Assembly: GCF_003050925.1 (NCBI RefSeq)
Contig: NZ_QAOV01000006.1
Location: 1 to 64,000 of the forward strand
Direction of reading: 5' to 3'
Origin: Pseudomonas sp. GV085
GTDB lineage: Bacteria; Pseudomonadota; Gammaproteobacteria; Pseudomonadales; Pseudomonadaceae
Length of the DNA stretch: 64,000 nt
Shown here: one piece after another, positions 56,505-64,000 of the stretch
Layout: every line of letters begins with the position of its first letter
Numbering within the stretch: the stretch's first letter is position 1
Position numbers and translations under genes: made by a program
The notes under the pieces: model-generated
Seen by the model: the letters and a program-made list of their open reading frames with translations, nothing else
The model's database searches: none
What the model was told of the DNA's origin: nothing

Positions 56505-57722
56505 ATGCCTTCTTCCCCCCATACTGCCAACGTGGACAAAGGCGCTGCCCCGATCGGTGCCAGCCTGGTGCGTGACGTCAGCCTGCCCGCGCTGGTACTG
56601 CACCGCGAGGCGCTGGAACACAACATTCGCTGGATGCAGGACTTCGTCAGCAACAGCGGCGCGGAACTGGCGCCCCACGGCAAAACCAGCATGACCCCGG
56701 CGCTGTTCCGTCGCCAACTGGACGCCGGTGCCTGGGGCATCACCCTGGCCAGCGCGACGCAAACCCGTGCCGCCTACGCCCATGGCGTGCGTCGTGTGCT
56801 GATGGCCAACCAGTTGGTCGGCACGCCGAACATGGCGCTGATCGCCGACCTGCTGGCCGACCCGACGTTCGATTTCTATTGCATGGTCGATCATCCGGAC
56901 AACGTCGCCGACCTCGGCGCCTATTTCACCTCCCGTGGCGTGCGCCTGAACGTGATGATCGAGTACGGCGTAGTTGGCGGGCGTTGCGGTTGCCGTAGCG
57001 AGCAGCAAGTGCTCGATTTGGCCAAGGCCATCGCCGCGCAACCGGCCCTGGCTCTGACCGGGATCGAAGGCTACGAGGGCGTGATCCATGGTGATCACGC
57101 CGTGACCGGTATCCGCGATTTCGCCGCGTCACTGGTGCGCCTGGCGGTGCAGTTGCAGGACAGCGGCGCCTTCGCCATTGCCAAGCCGATCATCACCGCG
57201 TCGGGCTCGGCCTGGTATGACCTGATTGCCGAATCCTTCGAAGCGCAGAACGCCGGTGGACGTTTCCTCAGCGTGCTGCGTCCCGGCAGTTACGTGGCTC
57301 ACGACCATGGCATCTACAAGGAAGCGCAGTGCTGCGTGCTCGACCGTCGCAGCGATCTGCACGAAGGCCTGCGTCCGGCGCTGGAAGTGTGGGCGCACGT
57401 GCAGTCGTTGCCGGAGCCGGGGTTTGCGGTGATAGCCCTGGGCAAGCGCGACGTGGCCTACGACGCCGGCTTGCCGGTGCCGTTGTTGCGGTACAAGGCC
57501 GGCGTGGTGCCGGCCAAAGGCGATGATGTGAGTGCGTGCAAGGTGACCGCGGTGATGGACCAGCATGCGTTCATGACCGTGGCGCCAGGGGTTGATCTGC
57601 GGGTGGGCGACATCATTTCGTTCGGCACATCGCACCCGTGCCTGACGTTCGACAAGTGGCGTGTCGGGTGTCTGGTCGATGAGCAACTGAACGTCATCGA
57701 GACCATGGAAACCTGTTTCTAA
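56505..57722 (+). CDS. PLP- and zinc-dependent D-amino-acid lyase (D-threonine aldolase/D-serine dehydratase-like), probable glucosaminate ammonia-lyase
   Basis: 405 residues of PLP fold type III. The N-terminal alanine-racemase-like barrel has the PLP lysine in LAPHGKTSMTP (near residue 63). The C-terminal domain has the zinc motif in GTSHPCLTFDKW (His-x-Cys). These residues are shared by D-threonine aldolase and D-serine dehydratase. D-glucosaminate is a D-configured 2-amino acid whose deamination gives 2-keto-3-deoxygluconate, and the next gene is a KDG kinase, so glucosaminate ammonia-lyase is the best fit. Fold assignment is firm; substrate is inferred. GAGGAG precedes the ATG. Confidence 0.82.
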   Translation: MPSSPHTANVDKGAAPIGASLVRDVSLPALVLHREALEHNIRWMQDFVSNSGAELAPHGKTSMTPALFRRQLDAGAWGITLASATQTRAAYAHGVRRVLMANQLVGTPNMALIADLLADPTFDFYCMVDHPDNVADLGAYFTSRGVRLNVMIEYGVVGGRCGCRSEQQVLDLAKAIAAQPALALTGIEGYEGVIHGDHAVTGIRDFAASLVRLAVQLQDSGAFAIAKPIITASGSAWYDLIAESFEAQNAGGRFLSVLRPGSYVAHDHGIYKEAQCCVLDRRSDLHEGLRPALEVWAHVQSLPEPGFAVIALGKRDVAYDAGLPVPLLRYKAGVVPAKGDDVSACKVTAVMDQHAFMTVAPGVDLRVGDIISFGTSHPCLTFDKWRVGCLVDEQLNVIETMETCF

Positions 57723-57750
57723 GGTTCAGGACCGAGGCGCGGCCTTCGCT

Positions 57751-57775
57751 GCAGGAGCGGGCTTGCCCGCGAAGA
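57751..57775. repeat. Single REP half-element
   Basis: GCAGGAGCGGGCTTGCCCGC GAAG: one stem without an inverted partner, in the 83-base gap before the kinase gene. Confidence 0.7.
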
Positions 57776-57805
57776 GGCCCTACCAGACAAAAGAGAAATC
57801 CGCGT

Positions 57806-58738
57806 ATGAACACCATCAACACCCTGGGCCCCAACACTCCACGCATCGCCCTGATCGGCGAATGCATGATCGAGTTGCAGCATCGCGCCGACGGCAGCCT
57901 GCAACAGAGCTTCGGTGGCGACACCTTGAACACGGCGGTGTACCTGTCCCGGGAACTGGGAGAGAACGGCACCGTGGATTACGTCACCGCCTTGGGCGAT
58001 GACAGTTTCAGCGACGCGATGTGCCAGAGTTGGGCAGCGGAAAATATCGGGCTCGGAATGGTTCAGCGCCTGCCGGGGCGTCTGCCGGGTTTGTATTGCA
58101 TCCAGACCGACGCGGTCGGCGAGCGGCGCTTTCTGTACTGGCGCAATGAAGCGGCGGTACGCGATTGCTTCACCACCCCGACCGCCGCGCCGATCCTTGC
58201 GGCGCTGCCGGATTACGACGTGCTGTACTTCAGCGGCATCACCCTGGCGGTACTCGGCATGCAAGGCCGGGAAAAGTTGCTGGACACTCTGATCGAAGCC
58301 CGCCAGCGCGATGCGCGAATCGTGTTCGACAACAACTACCGGCCACGGCTGTGGGCGTCGGTCGAGGAGGCTCGGGCGGCGTATCGTCGTGTGCTGCCGT
58401 ATGTCGACCTGGCGTTGCTGACGGTGGATGACGAACAGGCGTTGTTTGGTTATGCCGATTGTGACGCAGTGTTTGCCGCGTATGAGCAGATCGGTACGCC
58501 GGAAGTGGTGCTCAAGCGTGGCGCCCAAGCCTGCCTGATTCGTTGTGATGGCGAGTCATTCGAGGTGCCGGCGCAGAAGGTCGAGCGGGTGGTGGACACC
58601 ACGGCGGCGGGGGATTCATTCAGTGCGGCGTATCTGGCTTCGCGGCTCACGGGCGGCAGCCCGGTGGACGCCGCCGAGGCAGGGCATCGGTTGGCGAGCC
58701 GGGTGATTCAGGTGCCGGGGGCGTTGATTCCGAAATAA
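57806..58738 (+). CDS. kdgK: 2-dehydro-3-deoxygluconokinase (PfkB family sugar kinase)
   Basis: 310 residues. RIALIGECMIELQ at the start, the GGDTLNTAVYLSREL substrate loop, FDNNYRPRLW, and the catalytic TTAAGDSFSAAYLA near the end are KDG-kinase features. It phosphorylates 2-keto-3-deoxygluconate to KDPG, entering the Entner-Doudoroff pathway. It follows the lyase by 83 bases and completes a transport-deaminate-phosphorylate module. Confidence 0.9.
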   Translation: MNTINTLGPNTPRIALIGECMIELQHRADGSLQQSFGGDTLNTAVYLSRELGENGTVDYVTALGDDSFSDAMCQSWAAENIGLGMVQRLPGRLPGLYCIQTDAVGERRFLYWRNEAAVRDCFTTPTAAPILAALPDYDVLYFSGITLAVLGMQGREKLLDTLIEARQRDARIVFDNNYRPRLWASVEEARAAYRRVLPYVDLALLTVDDEQALFGYADCDAVFAAYEQIGTPEVVLKRGAQACLIRCDGESFEVPAQKVERVVDTTAAGDSFSAAYLASRLTGGSPVDAAEAGHRLASRVIQVPGALIPK

Positions 58739-58767
58739 GCGGTGAATGGCCGTTGGCTGCGCCATCG

Positions 58768-58833
58768 GTTCGCGGGCAAGCCCGCTCCTACAAGACCTGC
58801 GCGATACCTGTAGGAGCTGGCTTGCCAGCGATA
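58768..58833. repeat. REP-type inverted repeat
   Basis: TTCGCGGGCAAGCCCGCTCCTACA and TGTAGGAGCTGGCTTGCCAGCGA in opposite orientation, between the converging kdgK and ppiC genes. The two halves belong to different stem subtypes. Confidence 0.85.
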
Positions 58834-58853
58834 GGGCCCTCAGACCACCCCAA

Positions 58854-59129
58854 TCAATCCCGGTAAAACACCTGCACCAGGTGATAGCCGAACTTGCTCT
58901 TGATCGGCCCATGCACCACCCGCAGCGGTTTCTTGAAGATTACCGCATCGATCACGCCGACCATCTGCCCCGGCCGCACTTCACCGAGGTCACCGCCGCG
59001 CTTGCCCGAGGGGCAGGTCGAGTACTTCTTGGCCAGGACATCGAACGCTTCACCCTTGGCAATGCGTTGTTTGAGCTGCTCGGCTTCTTCCGAGGTTTTC
59101 ACCAGAATATGGCGGGCTTGAGCTTTCAT
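58854..59129 (-). CDS. ppiC: Parvulin-type peptidyl-prolyl cis-trans isomerase
   Basis: A 91-residue single-domain parvulin without signal peptide, hence cytosolic like PpiC. ARHILVKTSEEAEQLKQRI, CPSGKRGGDLGEVRPGQMV and KSKFGYHLVQVFYRD are the family motifs, including the active-site His, Cys and Phe positions. It stands between convergent kdgK and the second hybrid kinase. Confidence 0.93.
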   Translation of the reverse strand: MKAQARHILVKTSEEAEQLKQRIAKGEAFDVLAKKYSTCPSGKRGGDLGEVRPGQMVGVIDAVIFKKPLRVVHGPIKSKFGYHLVQVFYRD

Positions 59130-59206
59130 GGGCGGTACCTTGCAACGGTGGTGGCTATGTGGGCGGTTATGTGGGTGACAGCGGGGGCGCGCGATTATGC
59201 CTCAAG

Positions 59207-61744
59207 TCAGTGCGGTTGACCGATCATCGTGCGAATCTTGTTGGCCAGCAGGTCGATGGAAAACGGTTTGGCCACCATGTCCATGCCTTCTTCGAGGAAA
59301 CCCTGGCGCTCGGCGGCGATTTCCGCATAACCGGTCATGAACAGTACTTTCAGTTCGGGGCGGTGCTGGCGGGCGATTTCTGCCAGTTGCCGGCCGTTCA
59401 TGCCCGGCAACCCGACGTCGGTCACCAGCAGGTCCACCCGCAGGTCTGATTCCAGCACCGGCAGGGCACCCTTGGCATCTTCGGCTTCATGGGCGCGGTA
59501 GCCGAGCTCTTTGAGCAGGTCCAGTACCAGCATGCGCACCGCCGCATCGTCCTCGACCAGCATCACGGTTTCGCCGGCAATTGCCGCCGGTGCCTCACCG
59601 ATGGGGGGCGACAGGGCTTTTTCCGGCTCGACCGAATGCAGGCGCGGCAGGTACAAACGCACGCTGGTGCCCCGTTCGGGCAGGCTGAACAGACTGACGT
59701 GGCCCCCCGATTGTTGGGCGAAACCGTAAATCATCGACAAGCCCAAGCCGGTGCCCTGGCCAATGGGCTTGGTGGTGAAGAACGGGTCGAATGCCTTGGC
59801 CAGCACCAAGGGCGTCATGCCGGCGCCGTTGTCGCTGACGGTAATCATCACGTAGTCGCCGGCCTTGACCGGTTCCAGGGTCGTGATGTCGCTGCCGTCG
59901 AGGTACACATTGGCGGTTTCGATCTGCAGCACGCCGCCATCGGGCATGGCGTCCCGGGCGTTGATCACCAGGTTGAGCAAGGCGTTTTCCAACTGACTGA
60001 CATCCGTGCTGATCCGCCAGATGTCTTCGGCCAGTTGCAGTTTGAGTTCGATGTGGTCGCCCTTGGTTCGACTGAACAAGTCTTCGAGCGAGTGAATCAG
60101 CTCGTTGGGGTTCAGCGGCTTGCGGTTGAGCGACTGCCGCCGGGAGAACGCCAGCAAGCGATGGGTGAGGGCGGCGGCACGGTTGGCCGAGGACACTGCC
60201 GCTTCGGTGAATCGGCCGATCTCGCTGATACGACCGTCCGCGATGTAGCGCTGCATCAGGTCGAGGCTGCCGATGATGCCGGTGAGCATGTTGTTGAAGT
60301 CATGGGCGATGCCGCCGGTAAGCTGGCCGACCGCATCCATTTTCTGGGCATGGCGCAAGGTGTCTTCGGCACGCTCACGTTCGACCATCTCGTTCTGCAG
60401 GCGCTCGTTGGCCTCGGCCAGTTGGCGGGTGCGGGCGGCAACCCGTTCCTCAAGGGTTTCGTTCAGGTTGCGCAGGGCTTCTTCGGTCTTTTTGCTTTCG
60501 GTTTCATCGATCACGAAGATGTAGAAACCGTTTACCGCGCCGTCTGCGCCGTGGCGCGGCAGGTAATTCATCAAGGCCTGGCGGATGCTGCCGTCGCGGT
60601 GTGGCGTGCTGATGCTGAAACTGCAGGGCCGGCCGGACAGTGCCTCAGTGATGTACGGGGCGCATAGCGCATAGGCTTCTTCGCCGAGCACTTCAAGAAT
60701 GGTAAGCCCGTAAAGCTCTTGCGGCGTCAGGCCGTACCAGTCGAGGTACGCCGCATTGTTCAGGCGAAAGCGTTCTTCGCGGTCGACGTAGCTGATCAGG
60801 ACCGGCATGGCGTTGATGATCAGTTGCAGCTCGGTCTGGCTCTGGCGCAGGGCCTGTTCGGTGTGTTTGCGTTCGGTCAGGTCCAGGGCGGCGCCGAGGA
60901 AGCGCATCGGCCGGCCGTGGTGATCCTTGTAGCAGCGACCGCGGGCAAACACCCAGCGCATCTGGCCGTCGGTTTGCAGCAGGCGATACTCCTCGGCGTA
61001 CTCAGTGCCGTGGGTGATGCAATGCTTGATGCTGCGGGCGATCAGGGCGCGGTCTTGCGGGTGTACGCCTTGCAGGTACTCGCTGATCGGCAACTGGCTG
61101 GCCATGGCCGGATCGATGCCGTGCAGTTGGGCAAAATTCGCATCGGCGATGAAACGGTCCTCGCTGATGTCCCAGTCCCAGGTGCCGACCGCATCGGTGG
61201 CGGCGAGGGCCAGTTGCAGGCGCTCCTCGGTTTCACGCTGGGCCTTGAGGCTGGCCGCCGAGCGCTGTTCGAGTTCGAGGGCGATGCGCCGGCGTTCGTT
61301 GGTTTCGATGGCGGTGACCAGGATCCCGGCCACCTTGGCACTTTCGTCACGGATCGGGCTGTAGGTCAGGTCGAGCCAGAAGTCAGTCTCCCGGCCCTCA
61401 CGTTGCAGGGTGAAGCGCTGCTCGCTGTAGGTTCGCACCTGACCTTGCAGGACGGCGCTGTATATCGGGTCGGTAAAGTCTTTCAACTCTGGCCAGATCA
61501 GGTGTGTCGGTTGGCCGAAAGCGTGTGGATGTTTGCTTCCGCTGAGCAGGGCGAAGCCGTCGTTGTAGATCTGCGTCAGTTGCGGGCCCCATAGCAGCAA
61601 CATCGGCATCGGTGAGTGAATCACGATATCCACGGCGGTTCGCAGGCTTTGTGGCCAGGTGCTGGCCGCGCCCAGCGGGCTGCTTGCCCAGTCGATTCGG
61701 GCGATCAAGGCCTGGGCATCGCTGGCGGTTGGTGTTGCGTTCAT
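59207..61744 (-). CDS. Multi-PAS hybrid histidine kinase with C-terminal receiver
   Basis: 845 residues from ATG 61744 ([19 protein letters not shown]), seven bases after AGGA. An N-terminal domain (about 10-150) with [20 protein letters not shown] is similar to that of the kinase at 7476-9587. Two further PAS domains span about 190-310 and 320-440. Then come the H box with His481 in [11 protein letters not shown], the ATPase ([37 protein letters not shown]), and a receiver with Asp776 in VTDVGLPG. No transmembrane helix. The signal and output partner are unknown. Confidence 0.9.
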   Translation of the reverse strand: MNATPTASDAQALIARIDWASSPLGAASTWPQSLRTAVDIVIHSPMPMLLLWGPQLTQIYNDGFALLSGSKHPHAFGQPTHLIWPELKDFTDPIYSAVLQGQVRTYSEQRFTLQREGRETDFWLDLTYSPIRDESAKVAGILVTAIETNERRRIALELEQRSAASLKAQRETEERLQLALAATDAVGTWDWDISEDRFIADANFAQLHGIDPAMASQLPISEYLQGVHPQDRALIARSIKHCITHGTEYAEEYRLLQTDGQMRWVFARGRCYKDHHGRPMRFLGAALDLTERKHTEQALRQSQTELQLIINAMPVLISYVDREERFRLNNAAYLDWYGLTPQELYGLTILEVLGEEAYALCAPYITEALSGRPCSFSISTPHRDGSIRQALMNYLPRHGADGAVNGFYIFVIDETESKKTEEALRNLNETLEERVAARTRQLAEANERLQNEMVERERAEDTLRHAQKMDAVGQLTGGIAHDFNNMLTGIIGSLDLMQRYIADGRISEIGRFTEAAVSSANRAAALTHRLLAFSRRQSLNRKPLNPNELIHSLEDLFSRTKGDHIELKLQLAEDIWRISTDVSQLENALLNLVINARDAMPDGGVLQIETANVYLDGSDITTLEPVKAGDYVMITVSDNGAGMTPLVLAKAFDPFFTTKPIGQGTGLGLSMIYGFAQQSGGHVSLFSLPERGTSVRLYLPRLHSVEPEKALSPPIGEAPAAIAGETVMLVEDDAAVRMLVLDLLKELGYRAHEAEDAKGALPVLESDLRVDLLVTDVGLPGMNGRQLAEIARQHRPELKVLFMTGYAEIAAERQGFLEEGMDMVAKPFSIDLLANKIRTMIGQPH

Positions 61745-61830
61745 CCGGGAGTCCTGCGCCAATTCGCTATAGCAGGCGTCTATTCTTGCACAGGTGGCAG
61801 ACACAGGTTGATTCGAAGGCGACACAGGGC

Positions 61831-61948
61831 CCTGTAGGAGCGAGCTCGCTCGCGATGGTCGTAAACGATAACGCTGGTTGGCAGGTGCTCCGCGGCGCTC
61901 TCAGGTTTATCGTCGGATCGCCGCCCGGAGCAAGCTCGCTCCTACAGG
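61831..61948. repeat. REP/REPIN-type inverted repeat pair
   Basis: CCTGTAGGAGCGAGCTCGCT CGCGATGG at the left and GGAGCAAGCTCGCTCCTACAGG at the right, just past the 3' end of the acetoacetyl-CoA synthetase gene. Confidence 0.85.
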
Positions 61949-61958
61949 TGACCCTATT

Positions 61959-63914
61959 TCAATCCTGGAGTTCGGGCCTGTTTCGGTACTGTTCCAGCGC
62001 TTCGGGATTGGCCAGGGCATCGGTGTTTTTCACTTTCTGCCCGTGCACCACATTGCGTACCGCCAACTCAACGACTTTGCCGCTGATGGTCCGGGGAATG
62101 TCGGTGACTGCGACAATCTTCGCCGGCACATGGCGTGGCGTGGCGTTGTCGCGAATCGTCTGGCGGATCTGCTGTTGCAGCGCCTCGTCCAGTTCGACCC
62201 CGTCGCGCAACTGTACGAATAGCACCACCCGCACGTCATCCTGCCACTGCTGACCGATGGCCACGCTGTCGAGCACCTGGGGGACTTTCTCCACCTGACG
62301 ATAGATTTCCGCCGTGCCGATGCGCACGCCCCCAGGGTTGAGCACGGCATCGGAGCGACCGTGGATCATCATTGCGCCATGGGGCAGTTGTTCGGCGTAA
62401 TCACCTTGGGCCCAGACGCCGGGGAACAGGCTGAAATAGGATTTGCGCAGTTTCTCGCCATCGGGATCGTTCCACAGGCCAACGGGTATCGCCGGGAAGT
62501 GCCGGGTGCAGACCAGTTCGCCTTTTTCGCCGATCACCGGTTGGCCGGCGTCGTTCCACACTTCGACGGCCATGCCCAGGCTCTTGCCCATGATTTCGCC
62601 GCGCCTGACCGGCGACACAGGGTTGCCATTGACGAAGCACGAAACGATGTCGGTGCCACCGGACATCGAGGCCAGACACACGTCAGCCTTGAAGTCGCGA
62701 TAGACGAAGTCGTAACTGTGCGGCGACAGCGCCGAGCCGGTGCATAGCAGCATCTTGAGGCTGCCCAGGTCATGGCTTTCCCGGGGCTTGATACCGCTGC
62801 TTTCCAGGGTCGCAAGGTATTTGGGGCTGGTGCCAAAGACACTGATGCCCTCGTCGTCGATCAGGTCGATCAAGCGTTGCGGGTCGGGGTGGAACGGCGA
62901 GCCGTCGTACAGCACCACCGCACTGCCGACCGCCAATGCCGACACCAGCCAGTTCCACATCATCCAGCCGCAAGTAGTGTAGTAGAACAGGCGCTCGCCG
63001 GGGCCGAGATCGCAGTGCAGGCCGTGTTCCTTGACGTGTTGCAGGAGTACGCCGCCGGTGCTGTGAATGATGCATTTGGGCACGCCGGTGGTGCCGCTGG
63101 AGTAGAGGATGTACAGCGGATGGGCGAAGGGCACGGGGACGAAATCCGGCTCGCCGCCAGGTTCATAGAAATCGTTCCACAGCGTTACGTTGGCCTGGGT
63201 GTGGAATTCTTCTATGTGCGCCTGCGGACGTGCGTAAGGCACGACGATCAACTGTTGCAGCGAAGGCAGGCGCTGGAGGATCTCGTTGACTTTGGCGGTC
63301 TGGTCGATCTCCTTGCCGGCATAGCGGTAGCCGGCGCAGGTCACCAGCACTTTCGGTTCGATCTGGCCGAAACGGTCAACCACCCCTTGGGTGCCGAAGT
63401 CGGGCGAAGAGCAGGACCAGATTGCGCCAAGGCTGGTGGTGGCGAGCATGGCCACCAGGGTTTGCCAGGTGTTGGGCATGCACGCGGCGACCCGGTCGCC
63501 AACCCTGACACCGGTCGCTATCAGCCCGTTTTGAAAGCCGGCGACATGTTCCGCGAGATCGGCCCAGGTCAAATGTTCACGCAGACCGTTTTCACCAACG
63601 GCTATCACGGCGATCGCATCATCGCGACGCTGCAGCAGGTGTTCGGCAAAGTTCAGCGTTGCGCCGGGGAACCACTGGGCGCCGGGCATCTGCGGACCTT
63701 CGAGCAGCACCGCGTCGGGTTGCTCGTGGAAGCGGATGTCGAAGAAGTCGACGATGGCCTGCCAGAAGTCCGGGCGTTGCTCGACGGACCATTGGTGCAG
63801 GGCAGGGTAGTCGTCAATCTTGAGGTGATGCCGCTGATTGATGAAACGCCGGAAGGCCTCCATGCGGGTCTTGCCAATGCGTTTGGCGTCAGGTTGCCAG
63901 AGGATGTCGGACAT
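61959..63914 (-). CDS. Acetoacetyl-CoA synthetase
   Basis: 651 residues from ATG 63914 (MSDILWQPDAKRIGKT), preceded by AAGAGG. ANL-superfamily motifs: PLYILYSSGTTGVPKCIIHS for ATP binding, CGWMMWNWL and MSGGTDIVSCF in the acyl pocket, GDYAEQLPHGAMMIHGRSDA at the hinge, and the C-terminal catalytic Lys in PRTISGKVVELAVR. The C-terminal fit and length match acetoacetate-CoA ligases rather than acetyl-CoA synthetases. It activates acetoacetate, for ketone-body or leucine-derived acetoacetate use. An in-frame start at 63992 lies in REP sequence and is rejected. Confidence 0.92.
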   Translation of the reverse strand: MSDILWQPDAKRIGKTRMEAFRRFINQRHHLKIDDYPALHQWSVEQRPDFWQAIVDFFDIRFHEQPDAVLLEGPQMPGAQWFPGATLNFAEHLLQRRDDAIAVIAVGENGLREHLTWADLAEHVAGFQNGLIATGVRVGDRVAACMPNTWQTLVAMLATTSLGAIWSCSSPDFGTQGVVDRFGQIEPKVLVTCAGYRYAGKEIDQTAKVNEILQRLPSLQQLIVVPYARPQAHIEEFHTQANVTLWNDFYEPGGEPDFVPVPFAHPLYILYSSGTTGVPKCIIHSTGGVLLQHVKEHGLHCDLGPGERLFYYTTCGWMMWNWLVSALAVGSAVVLYDGSPFHPDPQRLIDLIDDEGISVFGTSPKYLATLESSGIKPRESHDLGSLKMLLCTGSALSPHSYDFVYRDFKADVCLASMSGGTDIVSCFVNGNPVSPVRRGEIMGKSLGMAVEVWNDAGQPVIGEKGELVCTRHFPAIPVGLWNDPDGEKLRKSYFSLFPGVWAQGDYAEQLPHGAMMIHGRSDAVLNPGGVRIGTAEIYRQVEKVPQVLDSVAIGQQWQDDVRVVLFVQLRDGVELDEALQQQIRQTIRDNATPRHVPAKIVAVTDIPRTISGKVVELAVRNVVHGQKVKNTDALANPEALEQYRNRPELQD

Positions 63915-63951
63915 GGTTTGCCTCTTCTTGTTGGCGAGTGCTGTGCACTCG

Positions 63952-64000
63952 ATCGCGAGCAGGCTCGCTCCTACAGGGGATCGCATTTCCATGTGGGAGC
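63952..64000. repeat. REP/REPIN-type element truncated by the window edge
   Basis: ATCGCGAGCAGGCTCGCTCCT, 20 bases of spacer, and the start of an inverted partner (GTGGGAGC) at the window end. Confidence 0.8.

Overview
The window is a high-GC chromosomal segment of a Pseudomonas, most likely of the fluorescens group. The evidence is the lexA2-imuA-imuB-dnaE2 mutagenesis cassette, Cti, the CbtA/CbtB cobalt genes, a CobN plus ChlI/ChlD-type cobaltochelatase, and about fifteen REP/REPIN-type palindromes of the 'GTAGGAGCGAGC' family between genes. No rRNA, tRNA, prophage, insertion sequence or CRISPR array was seen.

Layout. 0-6 kb: a damage-inducible translesion operon with a probable LexA2 operator at its start. 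6-10 kb: a GntR/FCD regulator beside a flavin-reductase remnant, a PAS hybrid histidine kinase and two small proteins. 10-16 kb: a strictosidine-synthase-like lactonase coupled to a hydroxylase-SRPBCC fusion, a LysR regulator, an SCP2 protein, a histidine phosphatase and SohB. 16-20 kb: a 1325-residue DUF6543/LRR effector-like protein whose NEL-type ubiquitin-ligase end looks degenerate. 20-31 kb: CysI with a DUF934 partner, a periplasmic binding protein, MetH, Cti and NfuA. 31-41 kb: a cobalamin region with cobM, cobE, cbtA and cbtB on the minus strand and cobW, cobN and chlI/chlD on the plus strand, led by two divergent cobalamin riboswitches. 41-44 kb: a PLD-like protein, an old-yellow-enzyme pseudogene and its surviving MerR regulator. 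44-52 kb: a minus-strand operon wecB-nfrB-nfrA-ybcH resembling the c-di-GMP-controlled N4 glycan receptor exopolysaccharide system of E. coli. 52-59 kb: a polar amino-acid-type ABC transporter, RidA, IclR, a D-amino-acid lyase and a KDG kinase, which together fit uptake and breakdown of D-glucosaminate. 59-64 kb: PpiC, a second PAS hybrid kinase and acetoacetyl-CoA synthetase.

Functional links. MetH uses the cobalamin that the cob genes would help make, and riboswitches should shut down both cobalt uptake (cbtBA) and insertion (cobW-cobN-chlID) when B12 is plentiful. The chlI/chlD junction carries a complete -1 frameshift signal, so one gene probably makes both the small and medium chelatase subunits. 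In the exopolysaccharide operon WecB would supply UDP-ManNAc to NfrB, NfrA would export the polymer, and the YbcH-like protein would act in the periplasm. In the 52-59 kb operon, RidA would hydrolyse the reactive imine made by the PLP lyase, and KdgK would feed the Entner-Doudoroff pathway.
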